From positions 27,177 through 91,176 of the forward strand of contig JAGIAI010000035.1 in NCBI GenBank assembly GCA_017744935.1: a stretch of DNA of 64,000 nucleotides. The letters run 5' to 3'. Position 1 is the first letter of the stretch; the number at the start of each line of letters is the position of its first letter. The stretch comes from Variovorax sp. (GTDB taxonomy: Bacteria; Pseudomonadota; Gammaproteobacteria; Burkholderiales; Burkholderiaceae_C). Below the pieces are notes generated by a model. The model did no database searches and was not told the origin of the DNA. It saw nothing but the letters and a program-made list of their open reading frames with translations. Shown here one piece after another: positions 37,249-46,694 of this stretch. A program made the position numbers and the translations under genes.

Positions 37249-37259
37249 AAGATGCCCGG

Positions 37260-37739
37260 ATGGAAGAAGCCATCGAGCTCGATTCTCTTGATCGACGCAT
37301 CCTGACTGTCCTGCAGGCGCAGGGACGGATCTCATTCGACGAGCTTGGCAGCCAGGTCGGCCTGTCGGCTTCCGCGGCACTTCGACGCGTGAGGCGGATG
37401 GAGGAAGCGGGCGTCATCGCCGGCTATGCGGCGCTGGTGCGTGCGCGCCGCGTGGGGCTCAACCTGACCGCCTACATCAACGTGCGGCTGGAAAAGCACA
37501 CCGGCGGCAGCAAGAGAACGCCAATGGACGGCTTCGCGGCCGAAGTCGCGACATGGCCCGAAGTGGTGGAATGCGTGTCCCTGACCGGCGACATGGACTT
37601 CCTGCTCAAGGTGCTGGTCGCGGACATGGACCACTACACCCGATTCGTCATGGACACGCTGCTGAAGCACCCGAGCGTGCAGGATTGCCGCACGAGCTTC
37701 GTCATGCGGCCGCTCAAGTCGGGAATTTCGATGGTCTAG
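37260..37739 (+). CDS. Lrp/AsnC family transcriptional regulator
   Basis: LDRRILTVLQAQGRISFDELGSQVGLSASAALRRVRRMEEAGVIAGY. Confidence 0.92.
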   Translation: MEEAIELDSLDRRILTVLQAQGRISFDELGSQVGLSASAALRRVRRMEEAGVIAGYAALVRARRVGLNLTAYINVRLEKHTGGSKRTPMDGFAAEVATWPEVVECVSLTGDMDFLLKVLVADMDHYTRFVMDTLLKHPSVQDCRTSFVMRPLKSGISMV

Positions 37740-37755
37740 CGGCGCGCGGTCCTCG

Positions 37756-38520
37756 TCAGCCCGCTTCGCGCGAACCCATCACCGTGCGCTCGCCGTCGGG
37801 GCGATGCATGTCGAGCAAGGCGCCGCTGAAGGCCCATGTCGTGGTCGACTTGAGCGCGGCCAGGAACTGCCGCTCCTGCTCCATCACGGCGTCGGCGCAG
37901 GTCCGGCGCGTGGTCGCGATCGGCCCGACGGCGATCCGGTTGCCGTCCACCGTGTAGGTGGCCTGGAAGGTATTGCACCCGGCAAAGCCCCGCACGACGC
38001 CTTCACCGAACGACAGGGAGATCGTCGTGTCGATCATCGGGCTCACCACCGCCTGCCTGCCGTTGTTGAAGCCGGTCACGTTCGAGCGCAGGCCGATCAG
38101 GCTGGGCTTGGGCTCGGCCTTGAAGGTCATCACCGGTTCGCCGCGTGCCGACATCAGCGTGAGGCTGTCGCCGCTCAGCACAGGGCGGAAAGTGCCGGCC
38201 ATCGCCTTGTGAACCGCGCCCTCCACCTTCATCGCATTGCCGTCGCACATCATCATCGAACCGGCGAGGCGGCCGATGACGAGCCGGTCTGGTTGCTTGA
38301 GGTTGTACGAGCCGAAGAAGCGGTTGCAGCCCGAAAAGCCGGAAACACGCCCGCCTTCGAACCTGGCGGTCACCGCCTGCGGCCCGCTCGGAAGAAGGCT
38401 CGTATCCAGCCCCTGCACGTTGGTGAGGGCCCAGGTCGGCCCTTCGATTCCCGCGGCCGCGGCGGACAGGGAGAACACCATCGAACCCAGCACCGTAAAG
38501 ACAGATCGCTTCGCGTTCAC
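37756..38520 (-). CDS. META domain-containing protein (two META/HslJ-like repeats)
   Basis: VSGFSGCNRFFGSY and VRGFAGCNTFQATY repeats; signal peptide. Confidence 0.8.
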   Translation of the reverse strand: MNAKRSVFTVLGSMVFSLSAAAAGIEGPTWALTNVQGLDTSLLPSGPQAVTARFEGGRVSGFSGCNRFFGSYNLKQPDRLVIGRLAGSMMMCDGNAMKVEGAVHKAMAGTFRPVLSGDSLTLMSARGEPVMTFKAEPKPSLIGLRSNVTGFNNGRQAVVSPMIDTTISLSFGEGVVRGFAGCNTFQATYTVDGNRIAVGPIATTRRTCADAVMEQERQFLAALKSTTTWAFSGALLDMHRPDGERTVMGSREAG

Positions 38521-38563
38521 TTCGGCTCCTTCGCCCTGGGGGCGTGTCGTTCGAAGCGCGATC

Positions 38564-39298
38564 TTAGTCAGAGGTCAAGACACGTCCAGGCGATCGAAGA
38601 TCACTCGATTCCGCAGCCTGCTTCGCCTGCATGCGCGTCGTGTAGTCCTGATAGGCCGGCAATGCGACGGCGGCCACGGTGCCCACCAGCATCACGACGA
38701 CGAGCACGCCAGCCATGAACGGCACGACGCTGCTCGTGCCGCCGTTGCGCGCAACGAGACCGAGTTGCCCTTCCTGGCTGCGATTGACCGCCCGCGCACG
38801 CCCGATCACGCGCTCGCAATGCCGGTAGTAGGCCGCGTCGGCAAGAAGCGGCGGCAGGATGAAGATGGCCAGCAGGTACGCCAGGTAGCCGGCGGCGATC
38901 GCCCATGGCACCGATCGCCCGAACAGCGCCGCAGGCACCAGCACCATGTAGGGAAGAAAGAAGTAGATCGCCGCCTTGCCCCACATCTTCCTGTAGAGCA
39001 GCCAATAGAAAGTGGCAAAGAACGCCGGCCAGTGCCAGCCGGCCGATGTCTTGCGCTCATGGTCGAAGAGCGCGAACTTCGCGAGATAGTGGTCGCGATT
39101 CCTGGGCCCGACTGCCGCAGCGTAGAGCTCCCGCAGCCCCTCACGCGTCTCGCGTGGGTTGTCGAGGGCGCCCAGCAGGCTCTTTCGTTGTCCGGTGCCG
39201 CCGTTGGCGGTGGGCTCCCTTCTGACACTGACGCCGCAGCTCGAGCACAGTGGAAGGGTGGGGCCGTTCAAGGTGCCGCACTGGGCGCAGTACATCAC
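38564..39298 (-). CDS. DUF2628-like zinc-ribbon membrane protein with pilin-like C-terminal segment
   Basis: CAQCGTLNGPTLPLCSSCG; HWPAFFATFYWLLYRKMWGKA; C-terminal VGTVAAVALPAYQDYTTRMQAKQA. Confidence 0.75.
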   Translation of the reverse strand: MMYCAQCGTLNGPTLPLCSSCGVSVRREPTANGGTGQRKSLLGALDNPRETREGLRELYAAAVGPRNRDHYLAKFALFDHERKTSAGWHWPAFFATFYWLLYRKMWGKAAIYFFLPYMVLVPAALFGRSVPWAIAAGYLAYLLAIFILPPLLADAAYYRHCERVIGRARAVNRSQEGQLGLVARNGGTSSVVPFMAGVLVVVMLVGTVAAVALPAYQDYTTRMQAKQAAESSDLRSPGRVLTSD

Positions 39299-39388
39299 AG
39301 CGGATCGGGCAGAACCGAAGTTGAGAATGGCGAGGTTTATATCCCAAGGATTTCGCCCGCCGAGTCGGAACTTACACCGATGCGTCGC

Positions 39389-40330
39389 TCAGGAAACGGC
39401 GACTTTCACCTTGCCTTCGGCGAAGAAGCTGCGCAAGTTCTCGATCACGAGGTCGGCCATCGCCTGACGGGTTTCGCGGGTGGCGCTGGCGACGTGCGGC
39501 AGCAGCACCACGTTGTCGAGGGCGAAGAAGGCTTCGGACACTTGCGGCTCTTTTTCGAACACGTCGAGGCCGGCACCGGCAATGCGGCCCGCGCGCAGCG
39601 CATCGAGCAGCGCGGCTTCGTCGATGACCGAGCCGCGCGAGATGTTGATGAGGAAGCCTTCGGGGCCGAGTGCGTCGAGCACGCCCGCATCGACCAGCTT
39701 GCGCGTCTCCGGCCCGCCAGCGCTCGCGACCACGAGGAAGTCCGCCCAGCTCGCGAGGCCCTTCAGCGTGGGTTCGTAGGCATGGGGGCTGTCCTGCAGC
39801 GCGCGGCGGTTGTGATAGCGCACCTCCATGTCGAAGCCGCTGCCGCGCCGTGCAATCACCCGGCCGATGCGGCCCATGCCGAGGATGCCGAGCCTCTTGC
39901 CCGAGATGCGCGTGGTCAGCGGGTACTGGCCCTTCAGCCAGTCGCCACGGCGCACGAAGCGGTCGGCCGCCGAAAAGCGGCGCGCCACGTCCATCAGAAG
40001 GCCGAAAGCGGTATCGGCGACGCAATCGTTGAGCACGTCGGGCGTGTAGCCGACCGGGATGCCGCGCTCGCGTGCACGCGCGATGTCGATGGTCTCGTAG
40101 CCGACGCCGAAGCTGGAGATCACCCGCAGGTTGGGCAGCGCATCGATCAATGCACGTTCGGCGCCATAGCGGGCCGAGCTGACGAGTGCGACGAACTCGT
40201 GGCCGTGCTCGGCGAGCCAGGCACTGTTGTCCTGCTCGGGGTCGAGCACATGCACGTCATAGCGATCGGTGAGCGCCCTTTCGAGCTGCGGCAGCAGGCG
40301 GCCTTTCTGGAGGATGCGGGGCTTGATCAT
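39389..40330 (-). CDS. D-2-hydroxyacid dehydrogenase (NAD-dependent)
   Basis: LGILGMGRIGRVIARRGSGFDMEVRYHNR; LINISRGSVIDEAALLDAL; VLLPHVASATRETRQAM. Confidence 0.92.
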   Translation of the reverse strand: MIKPRILQKGRLLPQLERALTDRYDVHVLDPEQDNSAWLAEHGHEFVALVSSARYGAERALIDALPNLRVISSFGVGYETIDIARARERGIPVGYTPDVLNDCVADTAFGLLMDVARRFSAADRFVRRGDWLKGQYPLTTRISGKRLGILGMGRIGRVIARRGSGFDMEVRYHNRRALQDSPHAYEPTLKGLASWADFLVVASAGGPETRKLVDAGVLDALGPEGFLINISRGSVIDEAALLDALRAGRIAGAGLDVFEKEPQVSEAFFALDNVVLLPHVASATRETRQAMADLVIENLRSFFAEGKVKVAVS

Positions 40331-40356
40331 GCGTTCGATGTCTTTCTGGTTCGGGT

Positions 40357-41349
40357 TCATTCGGGCTGGATGCCGGCGTCCTTCGCGACCTTGGCCCATT
40401 TGCCCATTTCCTGCGCGATGAAGGCGGAGAACTGCTCGGGCGTGCCGCCCACCGGCTCCACGCCGGCATCCATCAACCGCTGCTTCACATCGGGCAGTGC
40501 GAGGATGCGCGTCGTCTCCGCGGCGATCCTGGCAACGATCGGCTTCGGCGTGCCAGCGGGCGCGAGCAGGCCGCCCCAGGTACTGGTCTCATAGCCCGGC
40601 AGCCCGGCCTCGGCCATGGTGGGCACCTCGGGCAGCATCGCGACACGCTTGGAGGTGGTCACGGCCAGCGCGCGCAACTTGCCGGCCTTCACCTGAGTGC
40701 TCACCGCCGCGAGCGTGTCGAACATCAGCGAAACGCGGCCGCTCAACAGGTCGGGATGCGCGAGGGTGCTGCCCTTGTAGGGCACGTGCACCATGTCGAT
40801 GCCGGTCATGCTCTTGAACAACTCGCCGGAAAAGTGTGGTGCACCGCCGGAACCGCTCGACGCAAAGGAGAGTTGGCCCGGATGGGCCTTGCCATAGGCG
40901 ATCAGCTCCTTGAGGTTCTTCGCCGGGAAGGACGGCGCGACCACCAGCACCAGGGGCACGGCATGCGTCTGGACCACCGGCTCGAAGCTCTTCAGCGTGT
41001 CGAAAGGCAGCTTCTTCACCATCAACGGGTTGATCGCATGGCTGCTCGCGACCAGCGCCAGGGTGTGGCCATCCGGCGGGCTCTTGGCAACGAAGTCGGT
41101 GCCGATGATGCCGGTCGCGCCGGTCCGGTTGTCGATCACCACTGGCTGGCCCCAGCTCTCGGACATCTTCTGGCCGATCAGGCGCGCGGCGAGATCGATC
41201 GCGCCGCCGGGCGAAGCCGGCACCACGATGGTCATGGGCTTGGTCGGGAAGGTCTGCGCGTGTACAGGCCCCGAAGGCGCTACGGCAGCGAGTGTTGCGA
41301 TTGCCGCGCTGAGGATCGGCGCGATCGCGAGCTTTCGGCGTTGGATCAT
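40357..41349 (-). CDS. Bug-family tripartite tricarboxylate transporter substrate-binding protein
   Basis: FPTKPMTIVVPASPGGAIDLAARLIGQKM; VPYKGSTLAHPDLLSGRV. Confidence 0.9.
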   Translation of the reverse strand: MIQRRKLAIAPILSAAIATLAAVAPSGPVHAQTFPTKPMTIVVPASPGGAIDLAARLIGQKMSESWGQPVVIDNRTGATGIIGTDFVAKSPPDGHTLALVASSHAINPLMVKKLPFDTLKSFEPVVQTHAVPLVLVVAPSFPAKNLKELIAYGKAHPGQLSFASSGSGGAPHFSGELFKSMTGIDMVHVPYKGSTLAHPDLLSGRVSLMFDTLAAVSTQVKAGKLRALAVTTSKRVAMLPEVPTMAEAGLPGYETSTWGGLLAPAGTPKPIVARIAAETTRILALPDVKQRLMDAGVEPVGGTPEQFSAFIAQEMGKWAKVAKDAGIQPE

Positions 41350-41362
41350 CAGGTCGCTCCGC

Positions 41363-42358
41363 TCACTCGACGCGCACATTGCCCGCCTTGATCACGCGCG
41401 CATAGCGATCCTTGTCGGCATTGATGGTCGCCTGCAGTTCGGCGGGCGTCGTGCCGCGCGGCGTTGCGCCTTGCGCGATGAGCTTCTCTCGCACGTCGGG
41501 CAGGGACACCACTTCCTTCACCGCAGCAGAAAGCTTGTCGATGATCGGCTGGGGCGTGCCTGCGGGTGCCAGCAACGCGACCCACGAACCCGAATCTGCA
41601 TTGGCGATGCCTTGCTCCGAGAGCGTCGGCACATCCGGCATGCCGGGCGATCGCGTCGGGCTGGTCACCGCAAGTGCGCGCAGCTTGCCCGTCTTCACGT
41701 AGCTGGAGGTCTCAAGGATCGATGCGAAGAGCATGTCGACATGCCCGGCCATCAGGTCCGACATCGCAGGGCCACCGCCTTTGTAGGGCACGTGCGTGAG
41801 CTTCGCGCCGGTGGCCTGCTGGAAGATCTCCGCGGTGAGATGCGGCGAGCCGCCGCTGCCCGAGCTGGCGAAGGTGTATTTGCCCGGCTCGGCCTTGGCG
41901 AGCGCGACCAGTTCCTTCGGCGTCTTCGCAGGCACCTTCGGATTGACCACCAGCGCAAAGGGCAAGTCTGCAAACAGCGAGATCGGCGCGAAGGCCTTGT
42001 CCGCGTCGTAAGGCATCTTGGGATAGAGCGACTGGTTGATCGCCTGCGTCCCCACATTGCCTACCAGCAGCGTGTAGCCGTCGGGCTTGGCCCTGGCAAC
42101 CGCTTCGGCACCGACGAGGCCGCCCGCGCCGGTGCGGTTGTCCACGACGAAGGTCTGGTTGAGCTTCTCGCCCAGCTTGGTGGCCAGGATGCGTGCCGCG
42201 ATGTCGGTACCGCCGCCCGGTGCGAAGGGCACGACGATCGTCACGGTCCGCTCGGGGTAGCCGCCTTGTGCGTAGGCGGCCATGGGCGCGAGGGCGGCGC
42301 CCAGGGTGCCGAGCGCCAGGGCCACGATCGACCGGCGCGCGAATCTGCTTGTCTGCAT
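41363..42358 (-). CDS. Bug-family tripartite tricarboxylate transporter substrate-binding protein
   Basis: YPERTVTIVVPFAPGGGTDIAARILATKLGEKL; VDNRTGAGG; VPYKGGGPAMSDLMAGHVD. Confidence 0.92.
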   Translation of the reverse strand: MQTSRFARRSIVALALGTLGAALAPMAAYAQGGYPERTVTIVVPFAPGGGTDIAARILATKLGEKLNQTFVVDNRTGAGGLVGAEAVARAKPDGYTLLVGNVGTQAINQSLYPKMPYDADKAFAPISLFADLPFALVVNPKVPAKTPKELVALAKAEPGKYTFASSGSGGSPHLTAEIFQQATGAKLTHVPYKGGGPAMSDLMAGHVDMLFASILETSSYVKTGKLRALAVTSPTRSPGMPDVPTLSEQGIANADSGSWVALLAPAGTPQPIIDKLSAAVKEVVSLPDVREKLIAQGATPRGTTPAELQATINADKDRYARVIKAGNVRVE

Positions 42359-42395
42359 GCTTGCCTTTCTGGAGTGTGCGAGAAAGAAGAGAGAC

Positions 42396-43379
42396 TCAGT
42401 CGGCGGTGGCGCCCGACTTCTTCACGAGCTCGGCCCAGCGCGGGATTTCGCGCGCCATGAAGTCGCGCAGTTCTTCCGGCGAGCTGCCGACGAGTTCCAT
42501 CGCGAGCTGGTCGTGCAGCTTGGCTTGCACGTCCGGCTGCTTCAACGCGCTGACGATCTCGGCGTTCAGGCGATTGACGATCGGGCGCGGCGTGCCCTTG
42601 GGCACATAGACCGCCTGCCACGACGACATCTCGAAGTTGGGCAAGCCCGACTCGATCATGGTGGGCAGATTCGGTACCACCGCGATGCGCTTGCTGGTGG
42701 TCACCGCGAGCAGCTTGAGTTTGCCGCTCTGGACCAGCGGCATCGCGGCAGTCACCTGGTCGAACATGAAGGGCACGAGGCCGGCGGCCACGTCGGTCAT
42801 CGCGGGCGGCGTGCCCTTGTACGGCACGTGGGTCAGCTTGACGCCGATCTGATCCGCGAAAAGCTCACCCGCAAGATGGGTCGAGGTGCCTGCACCTGAC
42901 GAAGCGAAAGTGCGCTTGCTCTCGTCTTTCTTGAGCAGTGCGATCAGTTCCGCCACCGAGTTCACGCCAAGCTGCGCATTGACGATGAGCACATTGGGCA
43001 GCCGAGCCACGAGCGAGACCGGCTCGAAGTCCTTCATCGGGTCATACGGGAGCTTCTTGTAGAGGCTCGCGTTGATCGCGTGCGTGCTGATGGTGCCGCC
43101 GAAGAGCGTGTAGCCGTCGGGTGCCGCTTTCGCCACGTAGGCGGCACCGATGCCCCCGGCCTGTCCGGGCCGGTTGTCGATGACGACCGACTGCTTCAGG
43201 TTCTCGGACATCTTCTGTGCGAGCGTGCGTCCGACGATGTCGGTGGAGCCGCCCGCGGTGAAAGGCACCACGTAGGTGATCGGCTTGGCAGCGGGCCAAT
43301 CGGCGGCTTGCGCCTGCAGGCAGGTAAAGGTCGTCAGTGCGCAGGCTGCCGCGAGCAGCGCGCGTCGAAGAAGGGTCAT
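42396..43379 (-). CDS. Bug-family tripartite tricarboxylate transporter substrate-binding protein
   Basis: ITYVVPFTAGGSTDIVGRTLAQKM; IDNRPGQAG; VPYKGTPPAMTDVAAGLV. Confidence 0.92.
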   Translation of the reverse strand: MTLLRRALLAAACALTTFTCLQAQAADWPAAKPITYVVPFTAGGSTDIVGRTLAQKMSENLKQSVVIDNRPGQAGGIGAAYVAKAAPDGYTLFGGTISTHAINASLYKKLPYDPMKDFEPVSLVARLPNVLIVNAQLGVNSVAELIALLKKDESKRTFASSGAGTSTHLAGELFADQIGVKLTHVPYKGTPPAMTDVAAGLVPFMFDQVTAAMPLVQSGKLKLLAVTTSKRIAVVPNLPTMIESGLPNFEMSSWQAVYVPKGTPRPIVNRLNAEIVSALKQPDVQAKLHDQLAMELVGSSPEELRDFMAREIPRWAELVKKSGATAD

Positions 43380-43416
43380 GGCTTGTCTCTCTTTTCGGTC
43401 TTGTCCTGTCGGGCTC

Positions 43417-44127
43417 TCAGCGGCCCTTCGCCTCGCGCCATGCGGCGAAGTCGATGCGCGACTGCTCTTCGGTCGGCGGATAGAGGCCGAGGATCGAACG
43501 GCCCTCCAGCACCTTCTCCTGCACGAAGTCCTCGAACGCGGTCATCTCGATGGCCTCGGCCGCGATCTCGTCGGCGATGCCCGCCGGGATCACGATCACG
43601 CCTTCGGCATCGCCGACGATCACGTCGCCCGGCCACACCGGCGCATCGCCGCAACCGATCGGCACGTTGATGTCGATGGCCTGGTGCAGCGTGAGATTGG
43701 TCGGTGCGCTGGGGCGGGTGTGATATGCAGGGAACGGCAATTTCGCGATGTCGGGGCTGTCACGAAAGCCACCGTCGGTGACGACGCCTGCAACGCCGCG
43801 TTTCATCAGGCGGGTTACGAGAATGCCGCCGGCCGATGCGGCGCGCGCATCCTTGCGGCTGTCGATCACCATCACCGCACCTTCGGGGCATTGCTCGACA
43901 GCCTGGCGCTGCGGATGCTGGCGATCGAGAAACACGCTGATCGGGTTCAGGTCTTCGCGCGCCGGGATGTAGCGCAGCGTGAATGCCTCCCCCACCATGT
44001 TGGGCAATCCTGCGTTGAGCGGGCGCACGTCCTGGATGAACTGGTTGCGCAATCCGCGCTTGAACAACGCGGTGCAAAGCGTGGCGGTGCTGACCTTCAT
44101 CAGCTGCTCGCGGGTCTTGGGATTCAC
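43417..44127 (-). CDS. RraA/HMG-CHA aldolase-like family protein (GTG start proposed)
   Basis: VSTATLCTALFKRG; GVAGVVTDGGFRD; VGDAEGVIVIPAGIADEIA. Confidence 0.82.
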   Translation of the reverse strand: MNPKTREQLMKVSTATLCTALFKRGLRNQFIQDVRPLNAGLPNMVGEAFTLRYIPAREDLNPISVFLDRQHPQRQAVEQCPEGAVMVIDSRKDARAASAGGILVTRLMKRGVAGVVTDGGFRDSPDIAKLPFPAYHTRPSAPTNLTLHQAIDINVPIGCGDAPVWPGDVIVGDAEGVIVIPAGIADEIAAEAIEMTAFEDFVQEKVLEGRSILGLYPPTEEQSRIDFAAWREAKGR

Positions 44128-44158
44128 TGGTTTCGTCTCCGTGGCGTATCGAATGGAT

Positions 44159-45886
44159 TCAGAAGATGTCGGGCTCGGGCACCGGCTTGCCGAAGCTGGT
44201 TTCGAGGAAGTCGAAGTCGCAGCCGGCATCGGCCTGCAGGATGTGGCGGCCGAACATCCAGCCGTAACCGCGCTCATAGCGCGGCGGCGGCGGCGTCCAC
44301 GCGGCGCGGCGGTTTGCAAGCTCGGCGTCGCTGATCTCCAGGTGGATGCGCCGCGCAGGCACATCGACGGTGATGCGGTCACCGGTCTTGACCAGAGCGA
44401 GCGGTCCGCCGATCGCGGCTTCGGGCGAACAGTGCAGCAGGCAGCCGCCGTAGCTGGTGCCGCTCATGCGTGCGTCGCTCAGGCGGAGCATGTCCTTCAC
44501 ACCCTGCTTGAGCAGCTTGGTCGGGATCGGCAACATTCCCCACTCGGGCATGCCGGCGCCGCGCGGCCCGGCATTGCGGAGCACGAGGATGTCGTCGCCG
44601 GTCACGTCGAGGTCCGGATCGTCGACCGCCTTCTTGAGGCTCGGGTAGTCGTCAAAGACAATCGCGCGCCCGGTGTGCTTCAGCAGATGCGGCGCGCAGG
44701 CGCTGGGCTTGATCACGACGCCATCGGGCGCGAGGTTGCCGCGCAGCACCGCGAGTGCGCCTTCGGCATAGATCGGGTTGTCCAGCGGCCGGATGACATC
44801 GTCGTTGTAGACCTCTGCGCCTGCGATGTTCTCGCCGAGCGTGCGGCCGTTGACGGTCATCGCGTCGGTCTTCAGATGGCCGCGGATGCGCTCCAGCAGT
44901 GCCGGAAGCCCGCCTGCGTAGAAGAAGTCCTCCATCAGGTAGGCATCGCCGCTCGGCCGGATGTTGGCAATGACCGGCACTTCGCGGCTCGCTGCGTCGA
45001 AGTCGTCGAGGCTCACCGGATGCCCGGCACGGCGCGACATCGCGATGAGATGGATGATCGCGTTGGTCGAACAGCCCATCGCCATCGCGCAGGCGATGCC
45101 ATTCTCGAAATTGGCACGGGTCAGCATCTTCGCTGGCGTGAGGTCGTCCCACACCATCTCGACGATGCGGCGTCCGCAATCGGCGCTCATGCGGATGTGG
45201 TTCGCGTCGGCCGCCGGGATGCTCGACGAACCGGGCAGCGCGAAGCCGATGGCCTCGGCGATGCCCATCATCGTTGCGGCGGTGCCCATGGTCATGCAGG
45301 TGCCGTGGCTGCGCGCGATGCCGGCTTCCATCTCGTGCCAGGCCTGGTCAGACAGACGCCCTGCCCTGCGCTCATCCCAGTACTTGAAGGCGTCGGAGCC
45401 CGAGCCGAGCACATGGCCGCGCCAGTTGCCACGCAGCATCGGGCCGGCGGGCAGGTAGATGAACGGGATGCCCATGCTGAGCGCGCCCATCGTGAGCCCG
45501 GGCGTGGTCTTGTCGCAGCCGCCCATGAGCACCGCGCCGTCGACGGGGTGGCTGCGCAGCAGCTCTTCCGTTTCCATCGCGAGGAAGTTGCGATAGAGCA
45601 TGGTGGTCGGCTTGACCATGCTCTCCGACAGCGAGATCGCGGGCAGCTCCAGCGGAAAGCCGCCGGCCTGCAGGATGCCGCGCTTCACGTCATCGACGCG
45701 CTGCTTGAAATGCGCGTGGCACTGGTTCGCGTCGCTCCAGGTGTTGACGATCGCGATCACCGGCTTGCCGGCCCAGTCCGTGGGCGCGTAGCCCATCTGC
45801 ATCACGCGCGAGCGGTGGCCGAAGGATCGGAAGTCGTCAGGTGCGAACCAGCGTGCGCTGCGCAGGGTGTCGTAGGTGCGCTTCAT
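44159..45886 (-). CDS. IlvD/Edd family dehydratase (sugar-acid dehydratase-like)
   Basis: VNTWSDANQCHAHFKQRV; LMGGCDKTTPGLTMGA; SHGTCMTMGTAATM; GCSTNAIIHL; SDARMSGTSYG. Confidence 0.92.
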   Translation of the reverse strand: MKRTYDTLRSARWFAPDDFRSFGHRSRVMQMGYAPTDWAGKPVIAIVNTWSDANQCHAHFKQRVDDVKRGILQAGGFPLELPAISLSESMVKPTTMLYRNFLAMETEELLRSHPVDGAVLMGGCDKTTPGLTMGALSMGIPFIYLPAGPMLRGNWRGHVLGSGSDAFKYWDERRAGRLSDQAWHEMEAGIARSHGTCMTMGTAATMMGIAEAIGFALPGSSSIPAADANHIRMSADCGRRIVEMVWDDLTPAKMLTRANFENGIACAMAMGCSTNAIIHLIAMSRRAGHPVSLDDFDAASREVPVIANIRPSGDAYLMEDFFYAGGLPALLERIRGHLKTDAMTVNGRTLGENIAGAEVYNDDVIRPLDNPIYAEGALAVLRGNLAPDGVVIKPSACAPHLLKHTGRAIVFDDYPSLKKAVDDPDLDVTGDDILVLRNAGPRGAGMPEWGMLPIPTKLLKQGVKDMLRLSDARMSGTSYGGCLLHCSPEAAIGGPLALVKTGDRITVDVPARRIHLEISDAELANRRAAWTPPPPRYERGYGWMFGRHILQADAGCDFDFLETSFGKPVPEPDIF

Positions 45887-45932
45887 GAGTGAAAGCCGTG
45901 GGTCCTGTCTCGTTGATTTCGAAAATTAAAAC

Positions 45933-45946
45933 ACTAATATATTAGT
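45933..45946. promoter_or_regulatory. candidate GntR operator: 14-bp perfect palindrome actaatatattagt
   Basis: Perfect palindrome in an AT-rich island between the divergent dehydratase operon and the GntR gene. Confidence 0.5.
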
Positions 45947-45969
45947 ACGTCAATGCGAGAATCCCGCCG

Positions 45970-46677
45970 ATGAGGACGCACCAGAAAATCCGACTCGATC
46001 GCTCACGCCATGCCGCGCCGCAGGTGCTCGAAAGGCTGCGCGACGCGATCCTTTCGCTCGAACTCGAACCGGGTGCCGTGCTCGCGCGGCAGGAACTGGC
46101 CGAGCAGTTCGGCGTCAGCCAGACGCCGGTGCGCGAGGCCCTGCTTCGACTGAGCGAGGAAGGGTTGGTGGATGTGTTTCCGCAGCACGCCACGCTGGTG
46201 AGCCGCATCGACCTCGCGGCGGCGCGGCAGGCGCACTTTCTGCGGCGCTCGATCGAGCTGGAAATCGTTCATCAGCTCGCCGAAGAGGCGCCGCCCGGCC
46301 TGGTGCAAGACCTCGAGGCGCAGATCGCCCGCCAGGCCGCTTTGGCCACCGCGCAGCTCTACGGCGACTTCGTCGAGGCCGACCGCCGATTTCATCAACT
46401 GATGTACGAGGCCGCAGGCGTCGCCGGACTGTGGGACATGGTGGCCCGCATGTCAGGCCACGTGGATCGGCTGCGCCGACTGCACCTTCCTACCGCAGGA
46501 AAGACCGAGGCCATCCTGCGCGACCATCGCGCGATTGCGCAGGCCATCAAGCGCGGCGACCCGGCAGCCGCACAGAAGGCATTGCGCAAGCATCTCTCCG
46601 GCACGCTCAGCGCGGTCGCGGAAATCTGCGCGCGCTACCCCGACTACATCGAAGCCGAAGAAGCGCAGCCGGCGTAA
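45970..46677 (+). CDS. GntR family transcriptional regulator (FCD domain)
   Basis: VLERLRDAILSLELEPGAVLARQELAEQFGVSQTPVREALLRLSEEGLVDVFPQHATLVSRID. Confidence 0.92.
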   Translation: MRTHQKIRLDRSRHAAPQVLERLRDAILSLELEPGAVLARQELAEQFGVSQTPVREALLRLSEEGLVDVFPQHATLVSRIDLAAARQAHFLRRSIELEIVHQLAEEAPPGLVQDLEAQIARQAALATAQLYGDFVEADRRFHQLMYEAAGVAGLWDMVARMSGHVDRLRRLHLPTAGKTEAILRDHRAIAQAIKRGDPAAAQKALRKHLSGTLSAVAEICARYPDYIEAEEAQPA

Positions 46678-46694
46678 CTCGCAGCTTGCATCGG

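Noticed and set aside
44652-45179. Minus-strand ORF in another frame within the dehydratase gene
   Set aside because: Out-of-frame artefact inside the IlvD/Edd coding sequence.
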